A stretch of DNA of 64,000 nt from an uncultured Kiritimatiellota bacterium (GTDB taxonomy: Bacteria > Verrucomicrobiota > Kiritimatiellia > RFP12 > UBA1067). Location of the stretch: the NCBI GenBank assembly GCA_934635045.1, contig CAKTZA010000007.1, positions 24,886-88,885 on the forward strand. The letters are read 5' to 3'. Below are positions 1 to 9,100 of the stretch, one piece after another. The translations under genes and the position numbers were made by a program. The notes beneath the pieces are model-generated. The model saw nothing but the letters and a program-made list of their open reading frames with translations, was not told the origin of the DNA and ran no database searches. How positions within the stretch are numbered: the first letter of the stretch is position 1; each line of letters begins with the position of its first letter.

Positions 1-2108
1 TGTTCGGGGAGGGGGATCTGGACTTTGGCGTAGGCGCCTTTTCCGGGCGCGGAGTCGATCGTCAGCGTGCCGTTGAGCCGGGCGACGCGCTCTCGGATGC
101 CGGACAGGCCGAAATGGCCTTCCTTCACGCCGGCGCAGTGCGCGGGGTCGAAGCCGCAGCCGTCGTCCTCGACCGAGAACAGCAGCAGGCGCTCTTCGGC
201 GCGGAGCGCCACGCGGATCTCATGGGCCTGTCCGTGCCGCAGGGCGTTGGCGGCCAGTTCGCGGATGATGCAGATGACCGCGTGCGCCGTCGTGTCGCCG
301 ATCCGCCTGCGCGAGGCGCTGCATCGCAGGATGAGCGCGGCGTCCCCGATGATCGGCGCCAGCGACTTTCGGATCGCCGAGTCGAAGTCGGGGCCTTCGA
401 GCGCGTCGCCGCGCAGGTCGAAGAGGCAGCGCTGGAGCTCGGTGCGGCTCGACAGGAGCATCCGCTCGGCGGTCTCAAGGCGCTTGCGGGTCTCGTCTGC
501 GCCGTGGGCGAGGGCGATCTTCGAGGCGGAGATCTGGCAGGCGAGCCCGGAAAGGTTCTGGGAGAGCGAATCGTGCAGCTCGACGGCCAGCCGTGTGCGC
601 TCGGCGGCCTTGAAGTCGGCGCGCTCCTTGGCGATCTGCTTCTTCAGCAGCTGCCGTGAGCGGATGTAGACGAGTCGGTTGAGGATGCGCACCCAGTTGT
701 ACAGGATGACGAAGACGGCGAGCAGGGAGAGGAAGACGACGAGCATCTTTTCCGGCGTCCACCAGGAGGGGCGCGCGAGAACCGTGACGTCGGCGGGGCT
801 GCGCAGGACAAGGAAGAAGCCGTGTACGCGGGGGATGGGCGCATCGGGCCGCCAGACGTCCGACGACAGGACGCAGACGGCGCTGACGCGGACTTTCGCG
901 CCGAGGGGAATGTCGGCAAAGACGGCTGGGCACGCGCTGACGTCGAGCGAGACGGTCTGCGCGCCGCAGGCAAGGCTGATGCGCTCGCCGTCCGCGTCGG
1001 CGGAGGGGTGCGCGAGGACAATGCCCGTCAGCGAGATGAAGCGGCCGTGGAAGCGGTGCTGGGTGCAGCGTGTGCCGCGTTCGTCCACGAACAGCTCGTC
1101 CGGGTCGGTGTCGCGCGGCAGCAGGGGCGACGGCGGTGCGGCGCGATCGGCAGAACGAACCCGCGCGAGCGCGAGCTTGACGTGCAGGAGATCGGTCTGC
1201 GGCAGCCCCGCGACTTTCACGTGCGCATCGAGGGACGGGGCACGTTCGCCCTCCGCGAGCGTCGCTTCGATGACGTGCCCGTCGTCCGAGGCGAGGAGGA
1301 ACTGGCGGCCGCCCCAGACGGCGAGGACGCGTCCCGTCGCCGTGCGGTACGAGAGCCTGTTGAGCGCGTCGGGGCTGGCATGCGGGACGATTTCGAGCGG
1401 CGGCGCGTCGAAGGGGCTGAGCACGGCGGACTTCACCACTTCGGCGTCGCCGAGTTCGTACAGCTGGACGTAGCGGTTGGCGAAGACGCGGTCGCCGACA
1501 TGTGCCTCGCAGACGCCGGTGAAGCGGACTTCCGCCCCGGCGTACGTGTCCCGGAGCGTGTCGAGGCCCACGGAGGGGGCGTGCAGGGACGCATAGAAGA
1601 ACCGTCCGCGACTCTTGACGAGGAAACAGGCGTAGGCGGCGTCGATGTCGTCGCGGAACACGTCCGTGACCGTGCCGGCGATCCGGATGCGCCGGCAGAG
1701 CAGGGCGGGATCCTGGAGGTCGTCTGGCGTGACCGTCGGCGGTTCCGGCAGGTCTTCGTGTCCCCGGACGGCGAGCGCGCGGACGAGGGCGACGACGCCC
1801 AGTCGCGGGTCGTGCGACGCGACGCCGTGCGCGGTGACGCGGTCGCCGAGGCGGAGCGGCGTGCCGGCGCTGTTGACGAGGCGGAGGGCGTGTCCGCCCG
1901 ATTCGAGGACGAAGCTCTCGCTTTCGACGAAGAACGGCATGAGCGCCGTCACGGTGCCGTCGAGCGTGAAGGGGCGCGGCGTCGGGTCGGCGTCTTCCGA
2001 CAGGGCGCGCACCTCGACGACGGAACGGAGCGGTTCCTCCGCCGCAGGGGAGAGGAACGCCGCCGCGCCGGCGACGAGGAAGAGGAAAATGCTGCGCCTG
2101 TTCATCAT
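1..2108 (-). CDS. Membrane sensor histidine kinase, NarL/LytS-like (HisKA_3 + HATPase_c), 3' end cut by window edge
   Basis: The reading frame is open from a double ATG to the left edge (about 702 residues). A signal-peptide-like start (MMNRRSIFLFLVAGAAAF) is followed by a long exported region of several OB-like beta modules, each built around 'GTVT...' and 'L.LGDRVTAHG' phrases. A membrane helix (EKMLVVFLSLLAVFVILY) and a short coiled linker lead into an H-box RTRLAVELHDSLSQNLSGL with phospho-acceptor near His512. The ATPase N-box reads IRELAANALRHG and the G1 box DDGCGFDP. This is the class that pairs with NarL-type regulators; no partner is visible, so it presumably lies left of the window. 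It is a paralogue of the kinase at 48758-50839, with the same domain order. It is transcribed divergently from the exported oxidoreductase cassette, which suggests that it senses a glycan-derived signal (inference). The start is fixed by a -10 box 8 nt upstream. Confidence 0.88.
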   Translation of the reverse strand, partial: MMNRRSIFLFLVAGAAAFLSPAAEEPLRSVVEVRALSEDADPTPRPFTLDGTVTALMPFFVESESFVLESGGHALRLVNSAGTPLRLGDRVTAHGVASHDPRLGVVALVRALAVRGHEDLPEPPTVTPDDLQDPALLCRRIRIAGTVTDVFRDDIDAAYACFLVKSRGRFFYASLHAPSVGLDTLRDTYAGAEVRFTGVCEAHVGDRVFANRYVQLYELGDAEVVKSAVLSPFDAPPLEIVPHASPDALNRLSYRTATGRVLAVWGGRQFLLASDDGHVIEATLAEGERAPSLDAHVKVAGLPQTDLLHVKLALARVRSADRAAPPSPLLPRDTDPDELFVDERGTRCTQHRFHGRFISLTGIVLAHPSADADGERISLACGAQTVSLDVSACPAVFADIPLGAKVRVSAVCVLSSDVWRPDAPIPRVHGFFLVLRSPADVTVLARPSWWTPEKMLVVFLSLLAVFVILYNWVRILNRLVYIRSRQLLKKQIAKERADFKAAERTRLAVELHDSLSQNLSGLACQISASKIALAHGADETRKRLETAERMLLSSRTELQRCLFDLRGDALEGPDFDSAIRKSLAPIIGDAALILRCSASRRRIGDTTAHAVICIIRELAANALRHGQAHEIRVALRAEERLLLFSVEDDGCGFDPAHCAGVKEGHFGLSGIRERVARLNGTLTIDSAPGKGAYAKVQIPLPE

Positions 2109-2116
2109 CAGCCGTA

Positions 2117-2125
2117 ATTATAGCA
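2117..2125 (-). promoter_or_regulatory. Extended -10 promoter (TGCTATAAT) of the left-edge sensor kinase
   Basis: Read on the minus strand the bases give TGC-TATAAT, with 8 nt before the first ATG. Transcription would start at or within 1-2 nt of that ATG, so the mRNA should be leaderless. A GAGACA sequence sits at the -35 distance. Confidence 0.6.
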
Positions 2126-2165
2126 GACTTCGCGCGCATTGTCTCGCGTACGGCGGCTTTCCGGC

Positions 2166-2185
2166 TACTATGCGTTCGCCTACCT
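2166..2185 (+). repeat. 20-nt element, copy 1, upstream of the exported cassette promoter
   Basis: The sequence TACTATGCGTTCGCCTACCT is identical to the element at 6016-6035. The gap from its last base to the -10 box is 22 bp in both places, so its 3' edge touches the expected -35 hexamer. It also lies between two divergent promoters here. The fixed spacing suggests an activator site or other shared promoter element (inference). Confidence 0.6.
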
Positions 2186-2207
2186 CGACGCCTGTCCGCA
2201 AATCGGC

Positions 2208-2213
2208 TATACT
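2208..2213 (+). promoter_or_regulatory. Likely -10 box (TATACT) of the exported oxidoreductase cassette
   Basis: TATACT lies 29 nt before the TTG start of the first cassette gene, with a weak TCGACG at the -35 distance (17-bp spacer). Unlike many promoters in the window, this one leaves room for a Shine-Dalgarno site, GGAGGA at about 2230. Confidence 0.45.
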
Positions 2214-2242
2214 GTGCCGTACATTCATCGGAGGAGCAGAAA

Positions 2243-3619
2243 TTGAATCGACGAGAGTTCATCATGGCCGCTGCGGCGGCGGCAGGCGCCGCGAAGTTCG
2301 GCTTCGCAAAGGGGATGGGGGCGGCGTTTCGCCCGATCACGATCGAGCGGACGAGCTGCGGCTTCGAGCGCGAGCCGATGGTGCGCCCGTTCGGCTTCAA
2401 GGGCGGCTACCTCACGGAGGAGTGGATCGTCTCGGCGTACGTGCGCTCGACGTCGGGGAGGCACGGCATCGGCCTCGGCACGCAGAGCCCGCTCTGGTCG
2501 GACGCGGCGGTCTTCGCGGCGAACGCCGAGGCGGGCGGGAACGCCATCATGTTCGCGCTGACCCAGCGCGCGCTGAAGCTGGCCGAGGGAAGGACCTTCA
2601 CGTCGCCCGTCGAGATGAACGACTGGCTCTGGCCGCAGATCTGGGAGTACGGCAAGGCCGTCGCGGCGAACCCGGACCTCCGCGCGACCTACGCCCTCAA
2701 CGCGCTCGTCGCCGTCGACAACGCCCTCTGGGTGCTGTTCGCGCGGGAGAACGGCCTCGCGTCGTTCGACGAGATGATCCCCGGGGCGTACCGTCCCGCG
2801 CTCGCCGCGCGCCACGCGAAGTGCGCGTCGATCCCGCTCTTCTCCTACAACGTGCCCGTCGCCGAGATCCGCGCCGCCGCCGAGGCCGGCTCGTTCTTCA
2901 TGAAGGTCAAGATCGGCCAGCCGGGCACGCAGGAGGAGATGCTCGCGAGGGACTGCGCGCGCGTCTCGGAGATCCACGCCGTCCTGAAGGACTGCCGCAC
3001 GCCCTACACGCGGAGCGGGAAGCTGCCGTACTACTTCGACGCGAACGGGCGCTACGGGCGGAAGGAGACGTTCCTCCGCTTCGTCGACCACCTCGACCGG
3101 ATCGGCGCGCTCGGGCAGGTCGCGCTCGTCGAGGAGCCGTTCGACGAGCTGGCGGAGATCGACGTCCGCGACATCCCGCTGCGGCTCGCGGCGGACGAGT
3201 CGGCGCACACGGTCGGGGACGCCCTCCGGCGCATCGAGATGGGCTACCGGGCGATGGCGCTGAAGCCCATCGCGAAGACGCTGTCGATGTCGCTGAAGAT
3301 CGCGCAGGCGGCGCACGAGCGGGGCGTGCCGTGCTTCTGCGCCGACCTCACGGTGTGCCCGGCGATGGTCGAGTGGAACAAGGCGGTCGCCGCGCGCCTG
3401 CCGGCGTTCCCCGGCCTCGGCGACCTGGGGCTCGTCGAGACGAACGGGCACATGAACTTCCGCAACTGGGAGACGATGCGCCGCGACCTCGCCGAGCCGG
3501 ACGCGCGCTGGACGCGGACGGAGCGCGGCGTGTTCGCCTGCGACGCCGACTGGTGGGCGAAGTCGGGCGGCATCCTCGAGCCGATGCCGAGGTACGAGAA
3601 GATGTACGAGAAGGTCTAA
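2243..3619 (+). CDS. Exported enolase-superfamily enzyme (mandelate racemase/muconate cycloisomerase type)
   Basis: The 458-residue product opens with a Tat-type leader (MNRREFIMAAAAAAGAAK). Its C-terminal barrel carries the enolase-superfamily residues: the KxK motif at K221/K223 (FMKVKIG), metal ligands D266 (FDANGRY), E297/E298 (LVEEPFDE) and D318 (AADES), and a lysine in LKPIAKT (K341). These residues abstract a proton next to a carboxylate or enolise a substrate with Mg2+, but the exact substrate (sugar acid, epimerisable dipeptide or other) cannot be read from sequence. The start is TTG, chosen because GGAGGA sits 8 nt upstream and the Tat leader begins exactly there. It heads a tight operon with a Gfo/Idh/MocA oxidoreductase and a TIM-barrel epimerase, so a sugar-derived substrate outside the cytoplasm is likely. 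Confidence 0.85.
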   Translation: MNRREFIMAAAAAAGAAKFGFAKGMGAAFRPITIERTSCGFEREPMVRPFGFKGGYLTEEWIVSAYVRSTSGRHGIGLGTQSPLWSDAAVFAANAEAGGNAIMFALTQRALKLAEGRTFTSPVEMNDWLWPQIWEYGKAVAANPDLRATYALNALVAVDNALWVLFARENGLASFDEMIPGAYRPALAARHAKCASIPLFSYNVPVAEIRAAAEAGSFFMKVKIGQPGTQEEMLARDCARVSEIHAVLKDCRTPYTRSGKLPYYFDANGRYGRKETFLRFVDHLDRIGALGQVALVEEPFDELAEIDVRDIPLRLAADESAHTVGDALRRIEMGYRAMALKPIAKTLSMSLKIAQAAHERGVPCFCADLTVCPAMVEWNKAVAARLPAFPGLGDLGLVETNGHMNFRNWETMRRDLAEPDARWTRTERGVFACDADWWAKSGGILEPMPRYEKMYEKV

Positions 3620-3640
3620 AAAGGCAAGGAGACAGGGAAA

Positions 3641-5059
3641 ATGGAAAGAAGAGAGTTCATCAAGTCGGTTCTGGCGGCCGGTTCGGCGCCGCTGCTCTTG
3701 AGCGGCTGCCGCAGCTTCTGCGGCAACGCGAAGGTTCACGTGGCGGTCATCGGCTGCGGACGCATCTCGACCGAGTTCGAGGTTCCGGGCGTGCTCGCGC
3801 GCACGGACATAGCCCGCATCGTCGCGGTCTGCGACCTTGACCGCGTGCGCGCGCGCCTGACGGCCGACCGGATCGAGCGGGCGTATGCGGACGGCACGAA
3901 GGTGCGCGTCTACGCGGACTACAAGGAAGTCTGCGCGCAGGCCGACATCGACGCCGTGATGATCTGCGTGCCGGACTTCTGGCACGCGCTCATCGCGACG
4001 ACGGCCATCTGCTCGCGGAAGGCCGTCTGGCTGCAGAAGCCGTTCGCCCAGACGATTCGCGAGGGATGCCTGCTCGCCAATCTCGCCGCGCGCTACCGCA
4101 CCGTCTTCCAGGTCGGCTCGCAGCAGCGCAGCTGGAGCCAGTTCCAGGCGGCCGTCCAGGCCGTCCGCGCAGGCGTCCTCGGCGACATCGCGCGCGTCGA
4201 AGTCGGCTTGGGGCGTGACCCGGCCGGTGGGTCGCGCGCGCCGCAGGAGGTGCCGACGACGTTCGACTACCAGACGTGGCTGGGGCCGACGGATCCGTCC
4301 GCGCCCTATTGCGAGTCGCGTTGCCATTCGCAGACGGACCAGCGGGCGCGACCGGGCTGGATCGAGCTCATGCCATACGGCTGGGGCATGATCACGAACT
4401 GGGGCGCGCATCACCTCGACATCGCCCGCTGGGGGCTCGGCGCGACCGGCCCGGAGTCCGTCTCCGGCACGTGCACGTGGCTCGACGACGCGGGCGACCG
4501 CCTGTGGAACGTCCACGACACGTATGACCTCCATTTCTCGTTCAACGGGGGGAAGACGGACGTCCACGCCTCGGACAGGTTCCAGAACGGCATTCGGTTC
4601 GTCGGCGAGAAGGGCGACTGGATCTTCTGCACGCGCGGCGCATTCAAGGTGACGCCCACCGATCCCGATCCGGTCGTCAATCCGCATGAGCTGGGGCCGC
4701 TGGCGGCTTCGAGCCCGAAAGTCCTGCCGAAGATGCGGAAGATGACGAAGAGCTGCCTTCAGGCGCACGTCGACGACTGGCTGGAGGCCATCGTCGCGGA
4801 CGATCCGACGCGGACGGCGACGAACGCCCGTGAAGGGCATCTCTCGACGGCCCTCTCGTCGCTCGGCCTGATGTGCATGGAGGTCGGTCGCGGGAAAAGG
4901 GACGGCGCGCGCCTCGACTGGGACGGCGCGGCGGAGGTGACCAGGAACGCGGACGCCGACCGGCTGATGGAGCCGTTTGCGAACGGCCCGTTTGACCTGA
5001 AGGCCAACCTGGCCGAATTCGGGCTGCGGTATGCGGACGTCATGCGGATCGGAGGCTGA
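3641..5059 (+). CDS. Tat-exported Gfo/Idh/MocA-family oxidoreductase, possible lipoprotein
   Basis: This 472-residue protein has a twin-arginine leader (MERREFIKSVLAAG) running into a lipobox-like LLLSGC (Cys23), so it may be folded with its cofactor, exported and then lipidated. The Rossmann nucleotide-binding start reads VAVIGCGRIS. The usual catalytic EKP motif appears as LQKPFAQT, with Gln for Glu. The C-terminal half has the alpha/beta substrate domain, including WLGPTDPS and WGAHHLDIARWGLG. The family oxidises or reduces a sugar hydroxyl with NAD(P), often kept tightly bound in exported members. It starts 21 bp after the enolase-superfamily gene with a clear AAGGAGA site. With its neighbours it could form a C3-oxidation/elimination route for glycosides such as that described in gut Bacteroides (inference). 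Confidence 0.88.
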   Translation: MERREFIKSVLAAGSAPLLLSGCRSFCGNAKVHVAVIGCGRISTEFEVPGVLARTDIARIVAVCDLDRVRARLTADRIERAYADGTKVRVYADYKEVCAQADIDAVMICVPDFWHALIATTAICSRKAVWLQKPFAQTIREGCLLANLAARYRTVFQVGSQQRSWSQFQAAVQAVRAGVLGDIARVEVGLGRDPAGGSRAPQEVPTTFDYQTWLGPTDPSAPYCESRCHSQTDQRARPGWIELMPYGWGMITNWGAHHLDIARWGLGATGPESVSGTCTWLDDAGDRLWNVHDTYDLHFSFNGGKTDVHASDRFQNGIRFVGEKGDWIFCTRGAFKVTPTDPDPVVNPHELGPLAASSPKVLPKMRKMTKSCLQAHVDDWLEAIVADDPTRTATNAREGHLSTALSSLGLMCMEVGRGKRDGARLDWDGAAEVTRNADADRLMEPFANGPFDLKANLAEFGLRYADVMRIGG

Positions 5060-5063
5060 CGCG

Positions 5064-5990
5064 ATGGATCGGCGGAACTTCATCGGCGGACTCGCGGCGA
5101 CGGTGGCGCTCCCGGCGGGGAGGGTGCGCGCGGAGGCCCGGCAAACCGGCGTGGCGCGTCCGCCGACGTACCATGCCTTTTCGCGCGTCTTCCAGTTCCT
5201 GAAGGATCCGTACCGGGCGGCGGACTTCCTGAAGGGCTGCGGATACGATGGGGTCGAGTGGACGGTGCGCCCCGGCGGCTTCTGCGAGCCGGAGCGGGCG
5301 CAGACGGGGCTTCGGATCCTGCGGGATGCGGCGGACAAGGCGGGGCTTCGGGCCGAGAGCCTCGTCGTCCCGTTTGTCCGTGGCGACGAGCCGGGCGCGG
5401 AGCGGATCGCGTCTGCGGCGGCGGAGGCCGGGTTCAGGAGCTTTCGCGGCGGCTACTTCCGCTACGACCGCGCGAAGACGCATCGCGCGAACGGTGAGGC
5501 CTTCCGGCGCGGCTTCGACTCGCTTGCGGCGCTGGCGCGGAAGTCGGGGCTGAAGGCCTGCTGCCAGAACCACTCGACGTACAGCAGGGACGTGCCGCTG
5601 TTCGGCAGCCTCGTCTGGGACCTCGCGTCCGTCGTGAAGGACTACGACCCGCAGGAGGTCGGCGTCCAGTACGACCCGATGCACGTGCGGGCGGAAGGCG
5701 GGCCGTCGTGGGATCACACGCTTGGCGCCGTCGCGCCGTGGATCGACATCGTGTGCCTGAAGGACTTCCACTTCGCGCCGGATCCGGCGAACCCGAAGGA
5801 CTGGCGGCGCGTCCTCGTGCCGGCGGGCCGTGGCATCATGGACTTCGCGGAGGTGCGGCGGCTCATGGCGCTGGAGGGCGTTGCGCCGCGCTTCACGGTT
5901 CATTTCGACTACGAGGTTCCGGCGGACGAGGCGGCCGCCCGCGCCTGCGCCGTCGCCGACCTCGCGCACTACCGCGCGGTCTTCGGCTGA
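5064..5990 (+). CDS. Exported sugar phosphate isomerase/epimerase-like TIM-barrel protein
   Basis: The product has 308 residues and belongs to the xylose isomerase-like TIM-barrel (AP endonuclease 2) fold. The start is the ATG 4 bp after the previous stop, where GGAGG lies 8 nt upstream and a Tat-like leader (MDRRNFIGGLAATVALPAG) begins; an earlier in-frame ATG would bury that leader. Barrel motifs with likely metal ligands are visible: CCQNHST, VGVQYDPMHV, CLKDFHF and the late FTVHFDYE. Family members isomerise, epimerise or beta-eliminate keto-sugars, which fits a step after the oxidoreductase next door. All three cassette proteins carry export leaders, so the pathway probably works in the periplasm. 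Confidence 0.82.
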   Translation: MDRRNFIGGLAATVALPAGRVRAEARQTGVARPPTYHAFSRVFQFLKDPYRAADFLKGCGYDGVEWTVRPGGFCEPERAQTGLRILRDAADKAGLRAESLVVPFVRGDEPGAERIASAAAEAGFRSFRGGYFRYDRAKTHRANGEAFRRGFDSLAALARKSGLKACCQNHSTYSRDVPLFGSLVWDLASVVKDYDPQEVGVQYDPMHVRAEGGPSWDHTLGAVAPWIDIVCLKDFHFAPDPANPKDWRRVLVPAGRGIMDFAEVRRLMALEGVAPRFTVHFDYEVPADEAAARACAVADLAHYRAVFG

Positions 5991-6015
5991 GGGTCATCGT
6001 CGGTTGGGTGGGCGA

Positions 6016-6035
6016 TACTATGCGTTCGCCTACCT
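6016..6035 (+). repeat. 20-nt element, copy 2, upstream of the large glycosidase promoter
   Basis: Second exact copy of the element at 2166-2185. Again 22 bp separate it from the -10 box, here TATAAT at 6058. It lies just after the cassette's last stop codon. Confidence 0.6.
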
Positions 6036-6057
6036 TGGCCAGACGAAACGGATTTTA

Positions 6058-6063
6058 TATAAT
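6058..6063 (+). promoter_or_regulatory. -10 box (TATAAT) of the large two-domain glycosidase
   Basis: TATAAT follows a T-rich stretch, with TTGGCC at the -35 distance. The ATG at 6062 overlaps the box and so cannot be the start of this transcript. The expected start site near 6070 precedes an AAGGAA site and the ATG at 6083. Confidence 0.55.
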
Positions 6064-6082
6064 GGTGGAAAAGGAACTCTCT

Positions 6083-6118
6083 ATGCACGGACTCAACCAC
6101 ATGCACGGACTCAACCAC
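6083..6118 (+). repeat. Two tandem copies of an 18-nt unit at the start of the glycosidase
   Basis: The unit atgcacggactcaaccac occurs twice in a row and encodes MHGLNH-MHGLNH. Each unit carries its own ATG, so slippage would change the N-terminus by six residues without a frameshift. Confidence 0.9.
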
Positions 6119-9100
6119 ACGTTCAATCGCACGTCTGGCGCGCTGCTGGCGCTTTCGCTTGCTGCCGCTTCGATGGCTTCGGGCGAGGCGATCACGATCC
6201 GGAATCCGACCTTTGACGTTGGCGGCGACTCGGCCGACGCCGCGGCGTGGGCGCTGTCGAACTGCTTTCGCCTGGAGAAGAACGGCGGGCACAACGGCTC
6301 CGGCGGGCTCGTCTGGTCGTCGGCCGGGCCGTCCGCGAAGCTGGCGTCCGCCGTGCAGGACGTCACGGGCCTGCGGAAGGGGAACACGGTTCGGCTGTCG
6401 GCCCTCGTGAAGACCGAGGGCCTGAAATTCGAGGGGTACGGCGCCCATGTCACCCTTGAGATGTACGACACCGAAGGCAAGTGGATCGCCGCTCTCTATT
6501 CCCGTGCGGAAGGGAAGCCGAAGGATGGAGACTGGGCGCTGCGCACGATCTCCGGCGTTCTGCCCTCCAACATCGGCAGGACCCGTCTGGCGATCCACGT
6601 GGCCCAAGGCACGGTCGGACATTTTGCCGTTGACAACGTCACCGTCGAACGCGTCGAGGCCAAGCCCGTCTCGTTCGTGGTCTCGTCGGCATATCGCGAC
6701 ACTGCGGTCGGAGGGAAGATTAGCTTCCATGCCGCGCTCGACACGCCGCCGGAGGCCGTCGGGCAGGCGAAGGCCGTCTTCGTCTGGCAAGACGCGCAGG
6801 GCGTCCGCCGGCGCACGCCAGCCGACGAGCAGACCGACGACGCGGCGTCCGTCACGCTGGACGTCGGCAAGTTCGCGAAAGGCCCGCAGAAGGTCGGCTG
6901 CGGGCTTTATGTCGGCGACCGCCGCATCGGCGCGGCCGCCGTCGATTTCACGCGTGTGGAGGCGATGCCGCGCCGTCGCGTGCAGATCGACGACAGCAAG
7001 CGCTGCCTGGTCGACGGCAAGCCGTTCTTCCCGATCGGCCTCTACTGCTATCCTTCGGCAGGGAATCTGGAATCGCTCACCAACACGCCGTTCAACGCCG
7101 TGGTGCATTACATCATGCCGGACAGAAAGTTGCTTTCGACCTTTGAGCGGCTTGGTCTCAAGACCTGTTCGGCCTTTGACCGCAAATTGCCGGAAGCGGA
7201 GCTTCGCCGGAAAATCATGGAGATACGCGAAAGCCCGGCGCTTCTCGCATGGTACATCGGAGACGAGATCGGCGCCGACAGGCTTCCGGAGCAGAGCAGG
7301 CTGTACGGTCTCGCCCGCGAGCTTGATCCTGACCACCCGTGCTACCTTGTGCAGGACCGCCTGTACGACCTGCGCGGCTTCCTGCCCACGACCGACGTCA
7401 TCGGCCTTGACCCCTATCCCGTGCCGGAGAAGCCGTTGCGCACGGTGACGGACTTCATGCGTGGCGGCAGGGACAAGATGTTTGGCGTCTGCGCGAACTG
7501 GAGCGTGCCGCAGACGTTCGACTGGTCCTGGTACGGGCGGCCGAAGGAGAAGAACAGGTTCCCGAACGAGAGGGAATTGCGGTCGATGCTCTGGCAGCAC
7601 ATCGCCGGCGGGGCGAACGGGCTCTTCTCCTTCCGCTACCACGCCGTGACGTCCGACACGTGGCAGGTCGTCCTCAAGACGCACCGCGAGGTCGCCGACC
7701 GCACGGGCATCCTGCTCTCGGCCGAGCCGTGCCCTGCCGTCGCCGCATCCGACGAGGCGCTCGCCTGTCGCGCATGGAAGAAGGACGGAGCGTTGTACGT
7801 GATCGCCTGCAATGTCCTTGATCGTCCCCTTTCGGCCGACGTGACGATGTCGGACGGCTCGTGGCGGGCTGTGTCGGCGGACTTCGGGCCCCTGCCGAAA
7901 GGCGGCGGGCGCGCCTTCGCGTTCGAGCTGCCGGCGCTCGGTGTCTCGTTCGTGCGGCTGGAGCCCGCCGCCCGCGCGGCGGCCGATCCGTTCGTGCACG
8001 AGATCGACCTGAAGGCCGTCGGCCTCTCGACCGGCTGCCACGGACGCTTCGAGCGCACGGACGATGGCGTCCGGATCATCCTGCCGCGCTATGACGGACG
8101 GAGCGAAAACCAGCGCTGGCCGGCCGTGAACTTCGACTTGCCGGAGGACTGCTCCGCGTTCGACAGGCTGGAGTACGGGATGTTCGCACGCAAGGGAGAC
8201 TCCTTTTCGATCACCCTCCGCGACCGCTGCGGGCATGGCGACTTCGAGCACAAGTCGGCGGACGCGGAGCAGAAGCAGCTGCCGGTCTATGCGGCGGACT
8301 TCACGGTGCGCGGCCAGTTCGACTTCACGAAGATGAAGAACTTCACCGTCTATCGTTCGCATCCCGGCGACGACGCAGAGTTCCTGATGAAGCGGCTCCG
8401 GCTTGTCTCCACCGTGCCGGAACGGGCCGCGAGGCTCGCGGAGGCGTTTGAGTCCATCGGGCGCGCGTCCGAGGCCGCCTCGCTGCGCGATTTGCCGGCG
8501 CGCGTTCGGCGTGGCGAGCTGACGGCTCGGGAGGCGTGTTCGGAATTGGCGCGGATGCAGGCCGACTTCACGGTTGCACGTCTTGCGGACATCCGTGCGC
8601 GCTCGTCCGCCGCGCATCCGGGCGCGGCATTTGCCGTGGCGGAACTGGACGATTTGGAGCGTGTGCGGCCGGAGAATGATCCGCTGACGGCCGCGTTCGA
8701 CGTTGGCGGCGCGAGGCTTGATCTCGCGCGTCGCGAACGCGAAGGACTGCAGGTGCTCGTCTTCTCCCCGGCCGACCGCGCGCTGACGAACGTCATGATT
8801 CGGGCGGGCGTGTTCCGGGACGCGGCGGGCCGGAGCCTGCCCGCCGTCGAGGCCGCGCCGATCGGGCGCGTCACCATAAAATCCACGAAGGGGCCGGCGC
8901 ATCTCCTTGGCGAGCACTTCGACCCGATCTGCGACTTCACGAACGCGGTCGCCGAGGTCGGCGCGAACCGCATCGAGGCGTTTCACGTGCGCTTCCGCGC
9001 CTTGCCCGACACGCCGCCGGGGACGTATCGCGGAGTCGTGACGGTTGCGGCGGACGCGGCGGGACGCGCGGAGGTCCCAGTCACCGTCGTCGTGCATGAC

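Noticed and set aside
475..2400. Minus-strand open frame near the left edge
   Set aside because: The true kinase frame is offset from it and runs off the window; it alone contains the H-box, ATP-binding motifs and the promoter-adjacent start.
2225..5338. Long minus-strand open frame over the exported oxidoreductase cassette
   Set aside because: Shadow of three well-supported plus-strand genes; composition (RRRA/VRR repeats) is typical of antisense GC-rich DNA.
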